A stretch of DNA of 5,695 nt from Neisseriaceae bacterium (GCA_947470205.1 CANISK010000104.1:1-5695); one strand, 5' to 3'; shown: positions 1-5,695, numbered from the stretch's first letter. The notes: generated by a model from the letters alone, not told the origin. Numbers and translations are program-made.

Positions 1-1
1 A

Positions 2-673
2 ACTTCAAAAAATAATGAATCGAAAACATATGGCGGATATCGACAATATAATGAAGAATTGAAAAATGAATTTGAAGAAATTCAGGACAAAGCTATTTAT
101 GATCCGACACCTGAAAATATTAAAGCGTATAACGTGGCGTTGCGCATGATATCAAATAATGCGGTGAAATTTGGACTGCTGTCTGTTACACAAAATTGGC
201 AAGACCCGAATGCAGGAATTAGTGTTGCAGCCCCAAATGGAGCTGGCTTGCAACAAGATTTAGATACACAAAGAAAACAAATAAATGAGATTGTTAAAAG
301 ATTTGCAATATTTTATTTTATAGCAAAAGACTGTAAATATTGTTCAATTGAGGCTAATGAATTAAAACGAATGGAGTACACATACAATATATCAGTTAGG
401 GTCATATCGATGGACGGGTATAGTGTTCCGCAATATCCAAATCCAACACCAGATGCTGGAATAAGTAAAAAACTACAAGTAAAAGAACCTGGTGAAATTT
501 TGGTATTTGACAGTAGTAATAATAAGACTACAGTGCTCGGATTTGGATATATACATTTTGATCAAATTATACAACGAATTCAAACAATGTTTATTTCTGG
601 CACTGCTAATTGGGATCAATATCTAACTCAACCACAGCCAATACTAATTAATAGGGAGTTGGGTGTAAAATGA
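2..673 (+). CDS. traF: F-type conjugal pilus assembly protein TraF, 5' end outside window
   Basis: This is a periplasmic thioredoxin-fold protein of F-type conjugation systems, needed for pilus assembly. The frame is open from base 2 with no stop upstream of the TTG at 59, so that TTG is an internal leucine. The true start and the expected signal peptide lie before the window; 223 codons are visible, against about 247 residues for F TraF. Family signatures seen: AIYDPTPENIKAY (nt 92-130), a central FYFIAKDCKYC strand plus motif (CXXC at nt 332-343), a SMDG segment (nt 407-418), EPGEILVF with the probable cis-proline position (Pro at 488-490), and a C-terminal GYIHFDQIIQRI. F TraF lacks the CXXC; this version keeps it, so oxidoreductase activity is plausible but inferred. 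Its stop overlaps the traH start by 4 bases (ATGA), indicating translational coupling. A TrbB-like thiol protein is the main alternative name, but the N-terminal half is TraF-like. Confidence 0.88.
   Translation, partial: TSKNNESKTYGGYRQYNEELKNEFEEIQDKAIYDPTPENIKAYNVALRMISNNAVKFGLLSVTQNWQDPNAGISVAAPNGAGLQQDLDTQRKQINEIVKRFAIFYFIAKDCKYCSIEANELKRMEYTYNISVRVISMDGYSVPQYPNPTPDAGISKKLQVKEPGEILVFDSSNNKTTVLGFGYIHFDQIIQRIQTMFISGTANWDQYLTQPQPILINRELGVK
653..658 (+). promoter_or_regulatory. Ribosome binding site of traH
   Basis: AGGGAG lies inside the 3' end of traF, 11 bases before the ATG at 670. The spacing is slightly long, which fits a start that also depends on ribosomes terminating at the overlapping traF stop (671-673). 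Confidence 0.55.
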
Positions 674-2172
674 AAAAATCAATCGTAAGTGCTTTATTAA
701 TGTTCATAATAACAACATCAAATGCAGACGTTAATGATGCTGTAGATAATTTTTTTAAAACGATTACGGCTGATGTTTCACAACCAGCTATAGTGCAAAA
801 TCAATCAGCGGGAGTTTTATCTCTTGGTGGTATTGCAACAAGGTCTCAGGTTATTGATTTAGCACCCATGCGTTTTACTCCGCCGAGTTTTAATGCTTCC
901 TGTGGTAACATAAATTTTTATTCTGGATCATTGGCATATATGACTAATACCGATCAATTGGTACAGTTTATGCAAAATACATTAATGACCGCTGGTATTA
1001 CTGCGGTTATGACTGCATTAAAAGCGGTGACACCTAATATTGCAGGGACTTTACAGTCAATGTTTGATGCTTCTCAAAAAACGTTAAATATGTTTAATAA
1101 TTCATGTCAATTGGGTATGGCATTGGGAAATTCTGCTGATTCGTGGATGTATGATCGTCTTGCAAAAGGAAAGGCACAGGCTCACAGCGACTCATCAGAT
1201 GCCTCATCTGCTGAAATTAATTCAAGCACTGGAGGTAGTAGTGGAAGTAGTTTAACAGATAAGATGAATGAGGTGACCAATGCTTATCATAATTGGGTGA
1301 ATAGTAATGCCAATATGAACCCTACAGATAGCTCTGGCATTGTTGGTTCAATTGCAAGCAAGTATGGTTCAATTATTTGGAAAGGAATTCAAGCTCTACA
1401 TTTATATAGCCTACCAATACAAAATAGTGGCAATGCCGATATATCCAGTATTGCAAATTTAGTGATATCATTAACAGGTGATATGATTATTTATTCCCCT
1501 GGAAATGATGGTACTGGCTTGCAAGCACGAGTATTGCCTCCAACAATAACAGATATACAACATTTTATTACCAGTACAAATGGTGATATTATTACATATA
1601 ATTGTGGTTATTTTCATCCAGATTCACCTGGTGAATGCACTGGAACGCAAGTAGAGTTAGCTACGGTTAACTATCCTACCAATCAATTTAATGGTGGAGT
1701 AATTAAGAAAATTAAAACTGCCATGACAGATATTCAACAGCACTTTACCAGTGGAACACCCCTAAACAATGATGATTTATTAATTATTTCAATATCACCT
1801 GTGCCAATATTTGCAATAGCACAGACCTTAGATGATATAGGTATGGGAGGATCAATTGATAGTGTATTAACTCAATATTCACAACAAATAGCGTTTGAGA
1901 TTTTACAAAAGCTCATTAGCGTTTCTCTAAGTCTAGCTGTACAAGCAGCCACAACAAGAACAAACAACGACACACAACAAACAATATCCAATTTTGTGAA
2001 ATCAATTCAAGATGTTCAAAATAGAATAAACAGTTTTTCTTCACAATATATTAAAGATGACCCAATTGTTATCCTAAACAAACTCAACACACTAAAAGCG
2101 TATGCACAAAATCAAATGTCATCTGAAATTATGCAAAAAGTTAATTTTGCAAAACAATTAAGTAATTATTAG
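670..2172 (+). CDS. traH: F-type conjugal transfer pilus assembly protein TraH
   Basis: This is an exported component of the F-type transfer apparatus, required for pilus biogenesis in the F system, where it works with TraF, TraW, TraU and others. It has 500 residues; F TraH is about 458. Residues 1-19 form a signal peptide (MKKS, hydrophobic core, SNA before Asp20). The diagnostic TraH block follows: APMRFTPPSFNASCGNINFY (65-84), the LVQFMQ segment (97-102), the TPNIAGTLQ segment (121-129) and NNSCQLGMALG (143-153). A Ser/Gly/Asp-rich stretch at about 172-195 looks like a flexible linker. Residues 435-495 are Gln/Asn-rich and predicted helical, consistent with the coiled-coil C-terminus known in the family. 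Cysteines are at 78, 146, 312 and 323, potential disulfides in the periplasm. The gene overlaps traF by 4 bases and is followed by traG after 8 bases. The family call is firm; exact boundaries of subdomains are not. Confidence 0.92.
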   Translation: MKKSIVSALLMFIITTSNADVNDAVDNFFKTITADVSQPAIVQNQSAGVLSLGGIATRSQVIDLAPMRFTPPSFNASCGNINFYSGSLAYMTNTDQLVQFMQNTLMTAGITAVMTALKAVTPNIAGTLQSMFDASQKTLNMFNNSCQLGMALGNSADSWMYDRLAKGKAQAHSDSSDASSAEINSSTGGSSGSSLTDKMNEVTNAYHNWVNSNANMNPTDSSGIVGSIASKYGSIIWKGIQALHLYSLPIQNSGNADISSIANLVISLTGDMIIYSPGNDGTGLQARVLPPTITDIQHFITSTNGDIITYNCGYFHPDSPGECTGTQVELATVNYPTNQFNGGVIKKIKTAMTDIQQHFTSGTPLNNDDLLIISISPVPIFAIAQTLDDIGMGGSIDSVLTQYSQQIAFEILQKLISVSLSLAVQAATTRTNNDTQQTISNFVKSIQDVQNRINSFSSQYIKDDPIVILNKLNTLKAYAQNQMSSEIMQKVNFAKQLSNY

Positions 2173-2175
2173 GGG
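2171..2175 (+). promoter_or_regulatory. Ribosome binding site of traG, overlapping the traH stop
   Basis: AGGGG overlaps the last two bases of the traH TAG stop (2170-2172) and lies 5 bases before the traG ATG at 2181. A ribosome finishing traH sits on this site, so traG translation is probably coupled to traH. Confidence 0.7.
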
Positions 2176-2180
2176 TTAAT

Positions 2181-4688
2181 ATGGACTTATGGTTATATGT
2201 CTACGGTAATGGAGATTTCATTTATACAATTCTTAACTCAGTTAACTTTTTTATGCATAATGCAATGTCTTTCTTTAAAGTGGCTGCGATTATATGCCTA
2301 CTATTATTTGCATTTGAAGTAACTGGAGTAATGCCAACAAAAAACTATGATTGGATGAGGTTTGTTAAAACTTATTTTTTAATATCAATTTTTGTATTGA
2401 CTCCTTATCCTGGCAAAACAAATGTGCATGACGTATTGACCAATCAAGATTATACATTTAATCCTAGTTCTGGAAGATTACCGATAGGGTTAATATTTCC
2501 AATAGCAATCACATCGGATATCATGCACAGACTAATTAATTTATATCAGCAGAATTATGCCATTGATTCTAATCTTAACTATACTTACTCAGGTATGAAT
2601 TTTGGAGCTAATTTTATTTTAGGCTTAGACAGCGTTAACTCTTATGATGACAAATTTAATTATAATCTTGATAATTATATGCAAAATTGTGGTTTCCCCT
2701 TATTACACAAAGCTGGTAAATTATCAGATTTACGTAGCAGTAAGGATATTTTCGCAACTCTTATGCAAAACACATCAGCAGCAAGGTACGTACAACAAGT
2801 TGATTTTGGAACTGGGCAACCTCTGATAAAAGCATGTGATCTGGCTATTGCGGATGTTAACAACTATTATGAAGCTAACAAAGATAACATTCTTATGAAT
2901 AACGCAAATATGATGGGGATTGATACGAGTACAATAGACCTGAAATTACGATTTATGAATGCTGCAAATGCGACTAGTAGTCAATTGCTTGGAATTGCAC
3001 AGGGTGCAGCAACAACACTTAAACAAGCTATTGCCATGAATATGATTATGGCATCAGTAAAAAATGGAGCTCAGGCTGTTGGAAATGGTTCGTTAGCTTT
3101 GTCTGTTTATGATACTGAGCAATTTCAACAGTATAAAAAAGTCGGCGAATTGTCTGGGTCAGCTTCAGCTAGAACAATACCTGTTTTAGTGGCTTCTGCT
3201 TTTGCGTTATTATTTTTCTTATATCCAATTATGATATTTTTGGCTATTGCCAAAGGATCATATAAAGCAATTGGAGTATTTTTTCAGATAGTAGTTGCAA
3301 TTAATTTAATTCCATTGTTATATGAGATATTGAATTATATTAGTACATATTACCTAGAAAAGAAACTGGGAGTGACAATCACTGGCTCAGGATTTAATTA
3401 TGATGTATCGACATCCTTATATAGCTTTACAGATAACATGATTGTAGCTGGTAACTATCTTGCCACCTCAGCCCCGTTAATTGCTTATGCTATTGTGTCT
3501 GGTTCAGCGATGGCATTAACTTCAGTCTTTGGACATATTAACGATCCAGCTAAGTCTCAAGCACAACAAGTTGGTAATGAGATGGCTCGGGGTAATCAAG
3601 CTCTGGGAAATGTATCGATTGATAATGCATCATTTAATAACATGCAGGGTAACAAACTTGATGATCAATTTGTAACAAGTAGTGGTGTGCCAATTTTAAA
3701 AGATATAAACGCTGGTGGGATTCATACTAATGTAGGCGGTCATGATTATGATCAGAATTTCAAATCAGATTTATTAGCCAAACCAAATTTTGCACAAGTT
3801 GCCTCACATGCGTTACAAAATAATCTTGCCAACATACAACAGACAATTGGTCAACAAAGTAAACAATGGAATGAACAAGCTCAAAGATTACATGAGTTGG
3901 GCAATGGTTTGCAATCAAGTCAGGGAAGTAGCTATAGTAGTGGAAGTAGTGAAAGAGATGCTGTGGCTCGTGGTCAAGCGCTTTCATCTAGTATAGGTGT
4001 TGGTTTGAAAGCATTTGGTTCTGGGGAAAATATTAATTCTGATGTTAGAAACAATTTAAATCATGAACTAAGTGAGCTTCAATCGGTTAGTCAACAATTA
4101 TCTCATAGCTCAAATCAATCAGTTAGAGATGCATTCAGCAATGTAAGTGGCTTAGTAACAAGTAGTGCAGGGACAATTCAAGATGCGGTTGTTATTTCTC
4201 AAACAATAAGTGATGTTAATTCTAAGCAATCAACAATTAATGCTGATTTCAGCAATGATCTTGTTTACAATATGAGAGAACATGGGCTTGAACCTAGAGA
4301 TTTGTCAGCTACGGAACAAATGCAATTTGCTCAATCATTTGTGAATGAAACGCTTAATAATAAATATGGCTTAAAGAGTGAGTTAACTATCCCAAGTAAT
4401 AGCAATAGAGGTATAGATAAGTTAGCCCATAGAGCTGATACTAGACAGGTTAGTTCTCAAGGGTTGGATATTATAAATAATAACATTCAAGGTAATGAAT
4501 TATATGATAAGACCAATAAAGCAATAGATAATTTTGAGAATAATCAGGGGAACATTATTGGAGAACAATTGGGGCAACAGATAAAAACAGGTGCAAATGT
4601 AGTTAAAAATATTGCACAAAAAGCTACCGATATAGCTAGTGAGACACTGTATGATGTAGTTCATCCAGATGAAATATTGCAAAAATAA
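2181..4688 (+). CDS. traG: F-type conjugal transfer mating-pair stabilisation protein TraG
   Basis: TraG is a polytopic inner-membrane protein with a large periplasmic tail. In F its N-terminal part is needed for pilus assembly and its C-terminal part for mating-pair stabilisation and, through recipient TraS, entry exclusion. It has 835 residues; F TraG is about 938. The start is supported by the typical TraG opening (MDLWLYVYGNGDF) and a good ribosome binding site. Hydrophobic segments lie at about 33-50, 60-76, 100-115, 332-356, 363-384 and 420-449; the soluble loop 120-330 has Cys170 and Cys219. From about 450 to the end the protein is hydrophilic, rich in Ser, Asn and Gln, with a low-complexity patch at 576-592 and predicted long helices, as in other TraG tails. 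An A-M-A sequence (443-445) after the last hydrophobic segment could be a processing site. It is the last tra gene in the visible operon; 76 bases separate it from the next small gene. Confidence 0.9.
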   Translation: MDLWLYVYGNGDFIYTILNSVNFFMHNAMSFFKVAAIICLLLFAFEVTGVMPTKNYDWMRFVKTYFLISIFVLTPYPGKTNVHDVLTNQDYTFNPSSGRLPIGLIFPIAITSDIMHRLINLYQQNYAIDSNLNYTYSGMNFGANFILGLDSVNSYDDKFNYNLDNYMQNCGFPLLHKAGKLSDLRSSKDIFATLMQNTSAARYVQQVDFGTGQPLIKACDLAIADVNNYYEANKDNILMNNANMMGIDTSTIDLKLRFMNAANATSSQLLGIAQGAATTLKQAIAMNMIMASVKNGAQAVGNGSLALSVYDTEQFQQYKKVGELSGSASARTIPVLVASAFALLFFLYPIMIFLAIAKGSYKAIGVFFQIVVAINLIPLLYEILNYISTYYLEKKLGVTITGSGFNYDVSTSLYSFTDNMIVAGNYLATSAPLIAYAIVSGSAMALTSVFGHINDPAKSQAQQVGNEMARGNQALGNVSIDNASFNNMQGNKLDDQFVTSSGVPILKDINAGGIHTNVGGHDYDQNFKSDLLAKPNFAQVASHALQNNLANIQQTIGQQSKQWNEQAQRLHELGNGLQSSQGSSYSSGSSERDAVARGQALSSSIGVGLKAFGSGENINSDVRNNLNHELSELQSVSQQLSHSSNQSVRDAFSNVSGLVTSSAGTIQDAVVISQTISDVNSKQSTINADFSNDLVYNMREHGLEPRDLSATEQMQFAQSFVNETLNNKYGLKSELTIPSNSNRGIDKLAHRADTRQVSSQGLDIINNNIQGNELYDKTNKAIDNFENNQGNIIGEQLGQQIKTGANVVKNIAQKATDIASETLYDVVHPDEILQK

Positions 4689-4704
4689 TATATATTTTGA
4701 AAGT

Positions 4705-4732
4705 TTGATGTATAATGTAGGATAGGTATGAT
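4705..4732 (+). promoter_or_regulatory. Possible weak promoter for the small gene after traG
   Basis: TTGATG (4705-4710) and TATGAT (4727-4732) are separated by 16 bases and match the sigma-70 consensus at 4 and 5 of 6 positions. A perfect TATAAT also occurs at 4711-4716 but lacks a usable -35. In DNA this AT-rich such matches arise often by chance, and read-through from the tra operon is equally possible because no terminator is seen after traG. Confidence 0.25.
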
Positions 4733-4751
4733 AGATTATAAGTGCAAAGTT

Positions 4752-4755
4752 GGAG
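4752..4755 (+). promoter_or_regulatory. Ribosome binding site of the small gene
   Basis: GGAG, 9 bases before the ATG at 4765. It supports 4765 rather than the in-frame ATG at 4804 as the start, because no comparable purine-rich site precedes the latter. Confidence 0.5.
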
Positions 4756-4764
4756 TAATATAAA

Positions 4765-5070
4765 ATGAACCTAATTATTTTATTTTTATGCAAGATTGAT
4801 ATTATGATTAGTGCATTTGCACAGAATATTTTAAATTTGTTATTTGCAAATAGAGTAGTTTGTGATTTTAAAGCAGCATGTAAATCGAATAATCAAATTG
4901 GCAGCGATATAAATTCGAATGGTTCAATTGACAGTATCCAGATGACAAACCAAGATATTAATAATCGTTTCATTTGTAAAATTAATCCCGATGATATTAT
5001 GAACAATCCAATTAATTCACAGTATACATGTAATATTTATCATAATCCAGATTCCATATATTATAAATAA
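4765..5070 (+). CDS. Small hypothetical, probably exported cysteine-containing protein
   Basis: I do not recognise this 101-residue protein. The N-terminus is hydrophobic (MNLIILFLCKIDIMISAFAQ) and ends in A-F-A before Gln20, a plausible signal peptidase site, although the core is interrupted by Lys10 and Asp12. A non-cleaved membrane anchor is the alternative. Cys9 lies in LFLC, which is not an acceptable lipobox. The predicted mature part is rich in Asn, Ile, Ser and Asp and contains Cys33, Cys39, Cys71 and Cys89, enough for two disulfides. Residues 48-59 (DINSNGSIDSIQ) resemble an EF-hand or dockerin-type calcium loop with Gln at the last position. It follows traG by 76 bases in the same direction and ends 7 bases before the IS. 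In F this place holds the exclusion genes traS and traT, but no sequence likeness is claimed. A chance ORF in AT-rich DNA cannot be excluded; the ribosome binding site and cysteine pattern argue for a real gene. Confidence 0.5.
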   Translation: MNLIILFLCKIDIMISAFAQNILNLLFANRVVCDFKAACKSNNQIGSDINSNGSIDSIQMTNQDINNRFICKINPDDIMNNPINSQYTCNIYHNPDSIYYK

Positions 5071-5077
5071 ACTATAA

Positions 5078-5102
5078 TGAACCCCTAATTTAAGACACAC
5101 CA
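5078..5102 (+). repeat. Probable left terminal inverted repeat of the IS3-family element
   Basis: The stretch begins TGAACCCC and continues to AAGACACAC, matching the general form of IS3-family ends (TGA..C..CCC, then AT-rich, then GACAC). It lies 82 bases before orfA, a usual distance. The right copy is outside the window, so the exact edge and length are inferred. Confidence 0.55.
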
Positions 5103-5107
5103 CATAG

Positions 5108-5145
5108 AAACAAATTAGTTAAAATAATGGTAATTTAATTTGTTT
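5108..5145 (+). promoter_or_regulatory. 10-bp inverted repeat in the IS leader next to the orfA ribosome binding site
   Basis: AAACAAATTA (5108-5117) and TAATTTGTTT (5136-5145) are perfect complements around 18 bases, with one possible extra G-T pair inside. The right arm ends one base before the AAAGG of orfA. It could be an operator or an RNA hairpin that limits orfA translation on read-through transcripts; both are inferences. The arms are AT-rich, so the stem would be weak. Confidence 0.4.
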
Positions 5146-5146
5146 A

Positions 5147-5151
5147 AAAGG
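5147..5151 (+). promoter_or_regulatory. Ribosome binding site of orfA
   Basis: AAAGG, 8 bases before the ATG at 5160, supports this start. The position directly after the leader inverted repeat makes it a candidate for structural control. Confidence 0.6.
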
Positions 5152-5159
5152 TATCTAAA

Positions 5160-5444
5160 ATGAAAAAATCTAGTTATGATAACAACTTCAAAGTTAAGGT
5201 AGCAATTGAAGCAATAAAGGGTGATAAAACCTACGAGGAAATAGCGAGCACTTTTGGTGTAGCCAAATCATTGATAACCAAATGGCGAGATGGGTTGATT
5301 AACAATGGTGCATTAGCTTTTAGTAAAGAAGCTAAACCTAAAAATCATGATGCTATTGAACAAAAGCTATATCAACAAATAGGTCAATTAACCATGGAGG
5401 TAGATTTTCTAAAAAAGTTTGCAAGCAAATACAACCAACTGTAA
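5160..5444 (+). CDS. IS3-family transposase OrfA (DNA-binding subunit)
   Basis: OrfA supplies the DNA-binding and multimerisation part of IS3-family transposase and usually acts as a regulator when made alone. At 94 residues it is near the usual OrfA length of about 90-110. Residues 5-20 (SYDNNFKVKVAIEAIK) are the characteristic opening of the HTH_Tnp_1 family, and the helix-turn-helix covers about 24-42 (TYEEIASTFGVAKSLITKW). The C-terminal helix carries a zipper-like pattern, with Ile66, Leu70, Leu77, Val81 and Leu84, typical of the leucine zipper by which OrfA and OrfAB multimerise. The A AAA AAG slippery site lies in codons Leu84-Lys85-Lys86. Without shifting, translation stops 8 codons later. 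No frameshift damage or truncation is seen. Confidence 0.92.
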   Translation: MKKSSYDNNFKVKVAIEAIKGDKTYEEIASTFGVAKSLITKWRDGLINNGALAFSKEAKPKNHDAIEQKLYQQIGQLTMEVDFLKKFASKYNQL

Positions 5445-5462
5445 AACGTAGGGAGTATTTGC
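5411..5462 (+). promoter_or_regulatory. Programmed -1 ribosomal frameshift signal of the IS3-family element
   Basis: The heptamer AAAAAAG (5411-5417) is read as A AAA AAG in the orfA frame, the classical IS3-family slippery site. Seven bases downstream, GCAAATAC (5425-5432) pairs perfectly with GTATTTGC (5455-5462) around a 22-base loop, at the distance expected for a stimulatory stem-loop. Slipping back one base moves ribosomes into the orfB frame, which has no stop to the window end, giving an OrfAB fusion. A weak 4-bp pairing of loop bases CTGT (5439-5442) with ACAG (5474-5477) could make a pseudoknot but is poorly supported. Confidence 0.75.
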
Positions 5463-5695
5463 AAAACAATCAGACAGATGAATTGCCTATTGTTAAACAA
5501 TGTGAGTTATTAAGTATAAATCGTAGCAGTTTGTATTACAAGCCAAAGGTTGCCAATGAAAGTAATTTGTGTGAGTTGATTTTAAAGATTTGGTTAGATG
5601 ATCAAAGTTTGGGGTACCGCATGATTACAGCTCACTTGCGTGAATATCATGATATGATTATAAATCATAAGCGAGTGCGTAGAATAATGCATAAA
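5417..5695 (+). CDS. IS3-family transposase OrfB, N-terminal part only
   Basis: OrfB contributes the DDE integrase-type catalytic domain, made as the C-terminal part of the OrfAB transposase. The frame is -1 to orfA, is open from 5360 (after a TGA at 5357-5359) and runs to the window end; the start given here is the first codon after the slippery site, and no in-frame ATG with a ribosome binding site is seen near it. The 93 visible codons show the pre-catalytic region of IS3-family OrfB: LLSINRSSLYYKPK (5507-5548), LGYRMITAHL (5609-5638) and NHKRVRRIMHK (5663-5695). These correspond to the helical DNA-binding segment before the rve core. The three catalytic acidic residues lie beyond the window, so activity cannot be assessed. 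Confidence 0.85.

Larger units (their letters stand above)
5078..5695 (+). mobile_element. IS3-family insertion sequence, 3' part outside window
   Basis: The element consists of a TG-starting terminal repeat candidate, a leader, orfA, a -1 frameshift signal and the start of orfB, the standard IS3-family order. Transposition in this family uses the OrfAB fusion, made by frameshifting, and OrfA as a regulator. The window ends about 90 codons into orfB, before the DDE catalytic residues and the right terminal repeat, so intactness and target duplication cannot be judged. The subgroup is not assigned. The element is oriented like the tra genes and marks the right edge of the visible tra block. 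Confidence 0.85.

Noticed and set aside
1945..1985. A/C-rich, G-poor run near the traH 3' end as a regulatory or repeat element
   Set aside because: It is explained by Thr/Asn/Gln codons in the TraH C-terminal region and has no regular repeat unit.
2644..2863. Small frames of about 60 codons on both strands inside traG
   Set aside because: Shadows of the TraG periplasmic loop region; composition and position give no support for expression.
3760..3996. Two overlapping frames of about 70 codons, one on each strand, inside traG
   Set aside because: Both are out-of-frame shadows of the TraG hydrophilic tail, without family features.
4697..4716. TTGAAA (4697-4702) paired with TATAAT (4711-4716) as a promoter
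   Set aside because: Only 8 bases separate them, far short of the 16-18 needed, and no extended -10 TG is correctly placed.
4711..4740. TATAAT (4711-4716) and ATTATA (4735-4740) as a transcription terminator after traG
   Set aside because: The stem is only 6 A/T pairs, and no T-run follows.
4789..4791. Cys9 of the small protein as a lipoprotein acylation site
   Set aside because: The preceding residues are L-F-L; a lipobox needs a small residue before the cysteine, and the N-region is too short.
4500..4793. A 97-codon open frame on the minus strand across the traG 3' end
   Set aside because: It lies mostly antisense to the well-supported traG, shows only AT-rich hydrophobic composition and no recognisable motif.
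5417..5430. TTTG/CAAA mini-hairpin right after the slippery site as the frameshift stimulator
   Set aside because: It would have a 4-bp stem touching the heptamer; the 8-bp stem at 5425-5462 is stronger and better spaced.

Overview
This AT-rich window (about one-third G+C by eye) carries the mating-pair-formation end of an F-type conjugative type IV secretion system (T4SS), followed by the left part of an IS3-family insertion sequence. Everything recognised lies on the + strand. The layout and gene content are proteobacterial. The low G+C would suit an AT-rich gamma- or alphaproteobacterium, such as host-associated lineages that carry F-like tra islands, but the sequence does not settle the genus or whether this is a plasmid or a chromosomal element.

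Region 1 (2-4688) is a compact traF-traH-traG block. traF enters from outside the window, so its 5' end is missing. It overlaps traH by 4 bases (ATGA), and traG starts 8 bases after the traH stop with its Shine-Dalgarno touching that stop, so the three are almost certainly one operon. In the F system TraF and TraH are periplasmic/outer-membrane-associated factors for pilus assembly and retraction. TraG is an inner-membrane protein that spans into the periplasm and acts in pilus assembly, mating-pair stabilisation and entry exclusion. TraF here has a thioredoxin-type CKYC motif and no trbB gene separates it from traH, so it may also supply disulfide chemistry for the transfer machinery.

Region 2 (4689-5077) holds one unrecognised small gene of 101 codons with its own Shine-Dalgarno, an export-signal-like N-terminus and four cysteines in the predicted mature part. 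It occupies the place where F carries its exclusion genes traS/traT, but it does not resemble them as far as I can tell.

Region 3 (5078-5695) is an IS3-family element truncated by the window end: a probable left terminal repeat, a leader with a 10-bp inverted repeat next to the orfA ribosome binding site, orfA, a correctly phased A AAA AAG slippery site followed by an 8-bp stem-loop, and the first part of orfB. The element starts only 7 bases after the small gene's stop and separates the tra block from whatever lies beyond.

I see no tRNA, rRNA, CRISPR array or convincing factor-independent terminator. The tra genes and the IS belong to well-known families. The least explained object is the small cysteine-containing gene after traG.
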